DNA of 64,000 bases from Diploscapter coronatus (Eukaryota; Nematoda; Chromadorea; Rhabditida; Rhabditidae), in NCBI GenBank assembly GCA_964036155.1, contig OZ038422.1, positions 41,005,201 to 41,069,200 of the forward strand, written 5' to 3'. The notes below the pieces were generated by a model that was not told the origin of the DNA, did not search any database, and saw nothing but the letters and a program-made list of their open reading frames with translations. Made by a program: the position numbers and the translations under genes. Below are positions 55,912 to 64,000 of this stretch, in pieces. The stretch's first letter is position 1. The number at the start of each line of letters is the position of its first letter.

Positions 55912-58900
55912 TCAGGCCGACTCTTCGTCGCTGATGTCGTCCTCATCCTCATCTTCCCAATGGTAGGCGTGAAGCATCCAGTGGTCGCCACCCGGTTTGA
56001 AGGATTTCTGAAATTAAAATTTTATTTTTTATTTTTCGTTTTTATTCTTTAAATTATACTTTTAAAAATATTCTAAACAAGAAAATGCAAGATAGAATGA
56101 ATGCAGGAAGAGTTGTTTTTTTTAACTTTATTTTTTATAGAAAATTCAATTTTGAAGAAAAATAAATAAATAAATTGATGCGAGGGATAATTGTTTTAAT
56201 TATTGATTTTTTTCCAACTTACCAAAAACTCCGGACGCACCCACTCCTCTTTGATCGGTTCGTACTTGCTCAATTCGCGCGACATCCATGACTTATCGAA
56301 TTTCAGTATGTTCCAATTCCTGGATTTTAAAAATTATTTAACTTTGATTTAGTTTAATGTGAGTTTACTTGTTGTATTTTTATTCAAAGCAAAAACCCTT
56401 ACATGCTCTTTTTGGGGTAGAATTTGTGAACCGCCAACTTCAGATCCACTTCCTTGATACCCGCTTTCTCGGATATTTCTGAAAGTAAATTTAACAAAAT
56501 AAAATAAACAAAAATTCCAAATAAAATAGAAATTCTGACCCTCCAAAGAGAGCACTTTTTTGTTGAGGGCGTATTTCTTCAAGCAAAAGCAGAACCGCTT
56601 GCGCCAGTAGCTCTTATACGCCGCTTCGCCAGAGGTGGAAAATGGTCGTTCTGGAAATAATTTTTTGAACTTTTTTTTAAAATTAAATTTGTTTATTTTA
56701 ATACCCGGTCCATGAATCAAACAAGCCCAGCGCGTCATGGTATAGCCTGAAAGATGTCTACTTTTTAAATAAAAAAATTTAATTTTGAAGAAAAATGAGA
56801 TGTTCTGAAGTTTCAAAAATAAAACAACTAACTGAAATCGATCAAAATGGTCGACAGGCCGAGGTTACGGTACCAGGGAAAGATGCAGATACAGGATAGG
56901 TTTTCACTGTTGTTGTTTTCAGGCAGCTGAAGTTCGTACTGGTTTACGAAACCGTATTTTGAGTAAATGGCGCTGTTTAAAAATTTCTACCTGACTGAAG
57001 AACCCCATGGGCTGATATTTGCCGTTGGTCTGTTGCGTGAACATGACGTAGTAGTCGAAATCGTAGGCCGATTCGAACACGGCCTTCGTCTCGATCCAAA
57101 TGAACCCGAACAGCGACAGGTGGTAGGCGTAATCCTGGAGAACCACGTTGGATTTTATTGATTTTTCCCAAGTTTTCCTCACATAAAGATCATCTGCCTC
57201 CCCCGGCTGGACGCGGAAAATGCTGATCTTTCGGGATGGATCCTTGTACACTTCGTCACCCATTGGCTGCCCGATCAGTTCGCAACGGTTCTGAGATTTG
57301 TTCTTGTTTAATTTTAATTTTTTTTTGTAATTTTTAAACCAACCTTATGACTCTCAAACGGCTCCCTCGTGTCGAAGTAGTGAAAGCAGCCGGTGCACAC
57401 GTAGATCGACTCACAAAGCGCGTATTCGGAAGGGTAGCGACTACTGAACATTTTGTTTTCTCATATTTTGTTTAAATTTAAACTACCAGCAATCAGCGCT
57501 AACCGGCGCGAAGTTTCCAAAGTAGATCGTATGGATCATCGAGTTTTTGGAGAGGCGTTCTTCGAAAGACTTCTGGAATAATAAAACTAGAATAAATTTT
57601 ACAAACATTCCAGAAATTGCAGAACCTGCAAATCCTCCTGCACTTCGTTGTAGCGCGCGAAGGCCGTCTTGGAGACGTTCATCTTCAGGTTTCTGATCGT
57701 CTTTTGGGCGGAATGGGCGGTGTCTTGCTGAAAAATATTCTATTCGGGTCTTTTCAGAAAGCTACAGTAGTTCTCTTCGAAATTAAGATGACCTATATAT
57801 AAATTTATTTTTTAAAGAATTTTTTGCTCAAACCTTGATTTGCGCATTTTTGTAGATGTAAGTGGTCTCCGGCACAGACTTCGGATCGTAGTCATTGTCA
57901 ACTTGCTTCAGGGGGTTGACTTTTTCGGCAACTCAAAATTTTTAAACTTAAAAATATGTAAAAATTAAATTAATTGAAAAAAATGTTAAATTTTGAAAAA
58001 TAAAAAATCCGACCTCTCCTCGACTTTCGTCTCCTGCCCAATTTCGTGTCGGACGCTACAGACGCCGCAGACGACAGAGATTCGCAGCTGAAATAAAAAA
58101 TTAAGAAATAAGAAATGAAAAAATACCTAGAAGACCTCTCCTTGTCCCTATCACCCATTTGAAGCTTCCTATTCGCCTCCGCGATTTTCGCCAGATTCCT
58201 CATGACGTTCAGCGGATGCAGCATGCCGCTCGTTCTGAATTGTTTGTCTTATCTTTATTTACTTTCTAAAATTTCATTTTATTTATTAATCTCGAAAGTT
58301 TTTATACCTGTTCCTAGAAGGCGACTTCCCTCTGCCAACACGCACGAAGCACGACTTCGATCGATTTTCCGCCGTCAGTTTCGCGGCTGAAAATTTTAAA
58401 AATTTGTTTCAGAATTGCCCCCAAAAATATTTACCCTCACCTCTGTTGAATTGCCTCCTGAGCGAGGGTGATTTCTCTCTGTCGGTCGAGTTTTCGGAAC
58501 TCGGCAAACTCTCGGCACTAGAGGGCGTTTCCGAGTTGCGCATCGGTTGGATCGTCGCCTTTTTCCCATTCTTCGAAGTGCCGGGAGTGTTTTTGGGAAG
58601 AACGTCTGCGGCAGGTAGTTGGGTAACTTGAGAGACTTTGGGAACCTGGACCTGAAGTCTGGGGCAGTTATTAAATGGCGATCTTTGAAAGTTAAGATTA
58701 GATGGCTATGTGGAAACCGCATGACCCCTCATGCATGCGAAATAAGGTGGGTTTTAGGGTGGTAGGCTTTCTTTTCCCACAACTTTGCATGTCATGAGGC
58801 CATGTGTCATTTCCAAGTTGCCGATCAGATTATTTTTTTTAATTTGGTTTCCTACCTTGGGAGCTGAGGGCCTAAATCTGGGAACCTGGACCGAAAGGGA

Positions 58901-59247
58901 CTGTTTGTTCCTTTTCAGCGGCGGCTGCAAGAAGTCGGACCTCCTTTTCCGCCCATTCGACTGATTCGTTGATGCAGACCGACAACACTTTTTCTGAATT
59001 TTCAATTTCTAACCTTATTTTTTTTAAAATTAAATTAAATTAATTTCATTTCATTTTTTTATTTTTAAATTTATTCTTTATATTTTGTATTTAAATTTTC
59101 ATTTCTTCTTAAAGAATAGTAAGAGATGAAAATTTAAGATGTTTTTTTTTTTTTTTTTTTCTAAATTCTGACCTGAAATTCGACATCCAGCATCGAAATC
59201 TCGTCTCCGTCATCCTCAGTCGTTACTTTTTTGTTACGAAGTCGCAT
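55912..59247 (-). CDS. MYST-family acetyltransferase homolog with degenerate active site
   Basis: Eighteen exons give 612 residues: 59173-59247, 58856-58993, 58441-58651, 58308-58386, 58127-58234, 58014-58087, 57834-57931, 57626-57727, 57487-57572, 57344-57443, 57183-57290, 56991-57134, 56833-56926, 56705-56746, 56540-56650, 56403-56478, 56223-56319, 55912-56007. Residues 1-240 are basic, Ser/Pro-rich and disordered. The MYST domain starts near 308 (MIHTIYFGNF). Its C2HC zinc finger is intact (Cys340, Cys343, His356, Cys360). Catalytic Cys453 (NLSCICIFP) and Glu487 (GPERPFS) are kept. The autoacetylated lysine is replaced by Phe404, and the acetyl-CoA loop QRxGxGK reads RNLGLST. MYST enzymes acetylate histones; this one may be inactive or divergent. 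The tail is acidic (HWEDEDEDDISDEESA). The seventh exon has a TTTGAG acceptor. Confidence 0.88.
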
Positions 59248-59400
59248 TTTCTCCGGTAAAGATTCGGAGCTTTTAATAAACACGCAATGTTTACGCGTCG
59301 CTTGAAACTATGCAACTTTGCGATGAAAATCGAATTTATTTTCGTTTTCCTTATTTTATTTTTGTCGTTAGTTTTGAGGTTATTTCAAGAAAATTTCCAG
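59248..59400. promoter_or_regulatory. 153-bp divergent promoter MYST / SLX1
   Basis: The gap between start codons. It ends in AAATTTCCAG directly before the SLX1 ATG, so the SLX1 mRNA is probably trans-spliced here, leaving very little room for two core promoters. Confidence 0.5.
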
Positions 59401-61642
59401 ATGCTCGACGACAGCGATGATTCGATCATTTTCCTGGACGACTCTCCGGTGAGAAACGGGGTCGGGACGCTGCAAAATCGAGCCGAAATTCGGGAATTTC
59501 AAATCGCAACTTCTAGCAGGGATTCTGACGATGTTGTGAGGGGTATTTTTTCAATAAAAATATTCTTAAATAAGCTTTTCATCGCAAATCTTGTGCCGAA
59601 AGAAATGAAATCTGCAAAAACGTATTTTTCTAGAATTTTTTAAAAGAGAAATCTGAAAAAGGAAATCTTTTCAGAAAGCCCCGACGTCGTGATGGCAACT
59701 CCAGAATTTGAAAATCGAGGCCAAGATTCAGCTCAAAACCATCAACCCGAACCAATTTCTGCCTCATTCGATCTCTGGAACGCCGACTTCAATTTGACGG
59801 ACGAGAACTTGAAATCCCCGGCCCCAAAACCACTCGCAGAAAGTCCGAAAAACGACCCTGTAAATCTCGAAAACAAAAGAAAAAGAGCCAGCTACAGTCA
59901 ACCGATCAGGGATTCACCAGAAAATAATCCGGTGGGGGTTTGCAAATGACTTTTTCTTTATCATTTTTAGAATGCAATTATTTTGCTTGTTCTAGAAGAA
60001 AATATGCGTATGTGTTATGTGTATGATTTTTGAAATAATTATTCTAGAAAGTGATTTCTTAATTTTGTGCTAGAAAATTTTATTTTTTCTAGAAGACCTC
60101 TTCCGATGATTTGGTACTGACTCCGAGAAAACGCCCGAAACATACGACAATTGTGGAAGATTTTCATGGCGTCTACTGCCTGATTTCTAGAAGTCCTTTA
60201 AAACAATACAAGGCATTTTTCATTTTGTAAAGTTTATTTCTGGTTTAATATTCAGAATCGCTGCTACATTGGGTATACGGTAGATCCTGGCCGCAGGATA
60301 AATCAGCATAACGCTGGACGGGACAAGGGAGGAGCCAAAAAGACGGAGAATCGAGGACCTTGGTAAAATTTTAAAAAGTATAAGAAATAAATTAAATTAA
60401 AGCAAATTAGCACAATTATTTCAGGGACATGGTGTGCGTGGTGCACGGTTTCCCGAACAACATCACCGCTCTGCGATTCGAGTGGGCTTGGCAGAACCCG
60501 ACCGACTCGAAAGCCATCCGAGATCTGAGTTTGAAGAAGGAGAAGAAAGAAACGCCTTTTGCATTCAGGTATTTATTTTAGCTTAATTGAATTTTTGTAG
60601 AAAATTATAAATAAAAAACATGGAAAATGAATATGTGAAAATAGTAATATTTCCTATCCTTTATCCTATTTTTTATATTCTGTATTGCTGATTGGAGGAC
60701 GTTGATATTGAAAAATTACGCTATTCGTTTCTCTTCTACGAGACATTATTTCGCTCCCAAATTCCACTTCTAATTGCTGCATGTGAATATTGACTTTCTT
60801 CAATCAACGATATCATGAATGCGTTGAATTGTTTTTTTTTTATTTTTCAGACTCCGAATTGCCTGCCACCTAATGAACGCTCATCCTTGGAAGAATTTCG
60901 CCCTGGTTTTTCGCTGGCTGATTCCGGTGATTTTTTTAAATTCCTCAGAAAAATTCTAAATTTCATTATTTGATTTTCAATAACAATTAAAATTAAAAAA
61001 AAAATATATTTGATTTTTTCAGTCCGAAGAAATCCCGTTTCCGAAAGACGTGCTGCCTCCGAGACAGACCCAGGTCGGATATGGAAAAGTTGAAAAAGTC
61101 CAGACGAAAATCGATTTGAACAACACTGCGAAATTCTGGCCGCTAAGATGCTGCCACATTTGCAAGCTGAGGATTGAAAAGGTTATTTTTAAAATTTGAA
61201 AGTTATTTATTTCTATTTTTATTTTCAGATAGAACAAGTCTCTCGCTGCCCCTCTCAAAAATGCCTCGACCAGTTCCACATCAAATGCCTCGCCGATTAC
61301 ACGCTGAAAAGGGAAAATGGTATTATTTTTATTTGAAATTTTATTTTAAACATTTTTTAGAGCCCAACAAACTTGTCCCGTTCAAAGGCGAGTGCCCTAA
61401 ATGCACGACGGCGTTTCACTGGAGAGACATCGTCAGGGATAAGCGCTTCATTTTGGAGGTCAATTTTAATTTTTTTTCAAAAATCAACCTTTTTCCATTT
61501 TTCATATATAATCCTTTCTCAAGTTTTTTTTTAAGAACAAGAACCGACTTCATTTTAGGTCAACGATGCGAAAACAGAAAATTCTATGACCAAAAATTGG
61601 CTCACCGACTCAAAGCTGCCTTTGATCCCGCTGAAAACTTGA
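59401..61642 (+). CDS. slx-1: Structure-specific endonuclease subunit SLX1
   Basis: SLX1 is the GIY-YIG nuclease that, on the SLX4 scaffold, cuts 5' flaps and Holliday junctions. Ten exons (59401-59542, 59675-59931, 60093-60212, 60256-60362, 60425-60568, 60851-60926, 61023-61181, 61229-61319, 61361-61458, 61559-61642) give 425 residues. A 150-residue acidic/Ser-rich N-terminal extension is longer than in human SLX1. GIY-YIG: HGVYCLI (about 158-164), then [19 protein letters not shown] with the catalytic Arg, [13 protein letters not shown], and the catalytic Glu228 in [11 protein letters not shown]. The C-terminal RING is complete: CHIC, CPSQKC, FHIKC and CPKC. The intron after 60212 has a GC donor (AAG|GCATTT), supported by homology across the join. 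RPB10 follows 205 bp later. Confidence 0.97.
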
Positions 61643-61808
61643 TGATTTCTTAAACTTATCTTTGATGATCTCTGTAAATTTCGGGTGCAATTGAAAAAAT
61701 ACAAGTTTTATTGATGCTTTGTGCATAGTTTGTGTCATACATAAAAATTGAATCTTTGAAGTCGTCGAATTTTTAAAAGAAAATGGTCCGAAACCATTGG
61801 ATATCTGA

Positions 61809-62248
<440 letters not shown>

Positions 62249-62882
62249 AAGAACAACCACCAGCTGATCAAAGAGCTGGAGTACTTTTCAAATAAATGTG
62301 AGTACTTTGCCTTCAAGCATTTGACTACTTTACTACCAAAGACTCGCAACATTTTATTCTCAAAACTTGGAGTATTTTCCCTTGCGAAGATTTGAAGTAA
62401 TTTTCTATCACAAAGGTTTAGGGTACCTTTTCCTCAAATACTTTCTCTCCTTTTACTTCTCCACAAAATTTTGGAAAAAATGTACTCATAATTTTAATTT
62501 CAGACCCAAGTCCACTAACAACGGGCTAAGTCATCCGCCTATTTCAATTTCAACAAAATCTCACGTTTTACTCTATTTTTCTTTGTTATCAAAGTCACAT
62601 ACATTTCTTCTTGATGAACTTTGAATTGTTATTTCTTGTCTGAAACGACATAAATTTGTCGGAACTTATAAAAATGAATTTTTAATTTTTAGAGAAATAT
62701 TTCTGAAACAATATGATTCATGCATGATGATTGTTCTAATTTACAAAGAAAGAAAGGAACGATATTAATTTTCATTTCATTATGAAAAGAGGGAGAATGA
62801 ATGATAATGATAGAGGCATAGAATTCTTCATTTCGTCCTGAATTTTTTAAACCTAGAAAATTTTTGAAGGACAGCTTGGAAA
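62249..62882. other. Intergenic region between rpb-10 and the secreted Cys-rich gene
   Basis: AT-rich, with no coding signal. AAATAAATG near 62290 could serve as the RPB10 poly(A) signal. Confidence 0.5.
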
Positions 62883-64000
62883 ATGATGGATCGGTCGATG
62901 TTTCTATTTGGAGCGGCATTTTTGGTAGGTTTCAAATAAATTTATTGCTTAACTTAGCTTTAAACATCAAATTTAGCTATTTTACATTATCTACTTTAGG
63001 CAGAACTTGTAAATTAATTTCTTCATTTAGCATTTTACATTTCAACCTTAGATCTAATTTTTAATCAACTTACTTCATACCAATTTACACCAATGAGAAA
63101 TTTAGGAACTACATTTCTTACTTTAACTAATATTTAGGTCGTATATTAATTTAAATTGAGTAATCTTAGGTCATACTAATACTAAAAATAGAATATTTTA
63201 GGCCTTATAGATTTAATATTAACAATTTTAAGCCTTATTAATTCAAATGTTCTAATTTCAGGCCCTATTATATGTCGCCAATGCGGGCTTTTGCCCCATG
63301 AACCAATATCTGCGATGCTCGTTGGAGAAGCACGACTGCGAATGCTGCGAGTGGAACGACAAAACAGAGTGCAGATCCGCGAAAGTCGTCTACGCTACCA
63401 CTTGGTAAAATGCATGCCATTTTAGGAAGTACACCTATTTTACCCCAAGAATAATAAAATAGCACTTTTTTGGGGGAATACACCATTTTTATCTTCAATT
63501 AGTTGTATAAAATACACTAATTTTGTGTTTCGTAAGCGTTTTATATTAAACTTAGCAGAATAACTAATTTAAGAATCAAAAATTTGTATTAAAAAAAGAA
63601 AAGAAAACCATGTAGGAAATAAGACTAAAATAATTTGAACTGTCTAAAATGTATGAGGTAACAAGAAAAATTGGAATAAATTTGAAATAACAAAGACAAA
63701 AAAACCTCAGGAACCCACCGAAATACCGTCCGAAGAACAAGGACCCGTGCGCGGTCGGCTACAAAGTCCAGCACGGCACGGGTCTGACCTGGTGCAAATC
63801 GCTGTGCGATGAGGGAAAAATCTACATCTCTCTCGAGAGGATGGGCAATTTGGGACGATGCCACCCGCCGTGGTAAGACAAGTTTGTTCCCAGAATCCAG
63901 AGAAAATTCTTTGGGAACAGCTGGGAATAATTTTCAAATTTTAGCTGGAGCAAACAGGACTGGCACTGTGATGATACCGAGTGCAAATGCATCAAGGAGT
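62883..64000 (+). CDS. Secreted cysteine-rich protein (partial, unknown family)
   Basis: Four exons so far (62883-62924, 63262-63404, 63711-63872, 63945 to the right edge) join in phase. MMDRSMFLFGAAFLALLYVA followed by NAG is a signal peptide with a likely cleavage near residue 23. The mature part begins FCPMNQYLRCSLEKHDCECC and has at least 14 Cys in about 120 residues, with further runs PCAVGYKV, WCKSLC, GRCHPPCW and DDTECKC. The spacing suggests disulfide-linked repeats, but I do not recognise a named domain. It could be an extracellular matrix, immune or nematode-specific secreted protein. The gene continues beyond position 64000. Two tandem in-frame ATGs open it; the first is used here. 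Confidence 0.7.

Overview
The window is nuclear DNA of a rhabditid nematode that is not C. elegans itself. It is AT-rich and packed with genes cut by many short introns (often 40-400 bp) with TTTTCAG-type acceptors. Several first coding exons sit right behind an orphan acceptor, as expected for spliced-leader trans-splicing. Most proteins are unmistakable orthologs of metazoan single-copy genes, and none is bacterial. From memory, tln-1, atg-5, lsm-6 and ubc-3 (C. elegans Y71G12B), scm-1 and nlp-12 (M01D7) and rpl-27 with an LSG1 gene (C53H9) are all on C. elegans chromosome I, so the window looks like a rearranged piece of that linkage group.

Layout. 1-372: first coding exons of talin (-), running off the left edge. 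373-5948: 5.6 kb without a convincing gene, full of a dispersed GAAATAGT / GACGCAGAG repeat. 5949-8917: a small PPAY-motif protein (-) back to back with dCMP deaminase (+). 9699-18361: atg5 (-) and a large gene of unknown function (-). 18438-20823: a mosaic of a 441-bp direct repeat pair, a Polinton-like capsid fragment, a GC-rich hairpin and a retropepsin-like gene (-). 20961-24768: LSM6 (-) and the Cdc34-type E2 ubc-3 (-). 24769-28940: mostly empty. 28941-32053: a membrane-anchored tyrosine phosphatase (+). 33777-39279: TULP4/tubby-superfamily gene (-). 40594-43205: SCAMP (+). 44004-46311: GALK2-type kinase (-). 47876-48418: a small NLP-12/cholecystokinin-like neuropeptide gene (-). 49619-50657: a tiny hypothetical gene (-) and a probable mitochondrial bL34-like protein (-). 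51304-55243: LSG1 GTPase (+) and ribosomal protein eL27 (+). 55912-59247: a MYST-family acetyltransferase with a degenerate active site (-). 59401-62248: SLX1 nuclease (+) and RPB10 (+). 62883-64000: a secreted cysteine-rich protein (+), cut by the right edge.

Functional themes. Most genes are housekeeping: nucleotide metabolism, autophagy, mRNA decay/splicing, ubiquitin conjugation, ribosome assembly and structure, RNA polymerase core, and Holliday-junction/flap repair. The points most worth a second look are the DYRPLQ neuropeptide gene whose amidation signal is altered by the splice pattern, a MYST protein that has lost its autoacetylation lysine and part of its acetyl-CoA loop, a PTP with a WND instead of a WPD loop, four GC-AG introns among roughly 140, and the nested mobile-element mosaic at 18.4-20.8 kb. 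Gene models were built by hand: every exon join was checked for reading phase, and the one join that does not close cleanly (in the 12026-18361 gene) is flagged.
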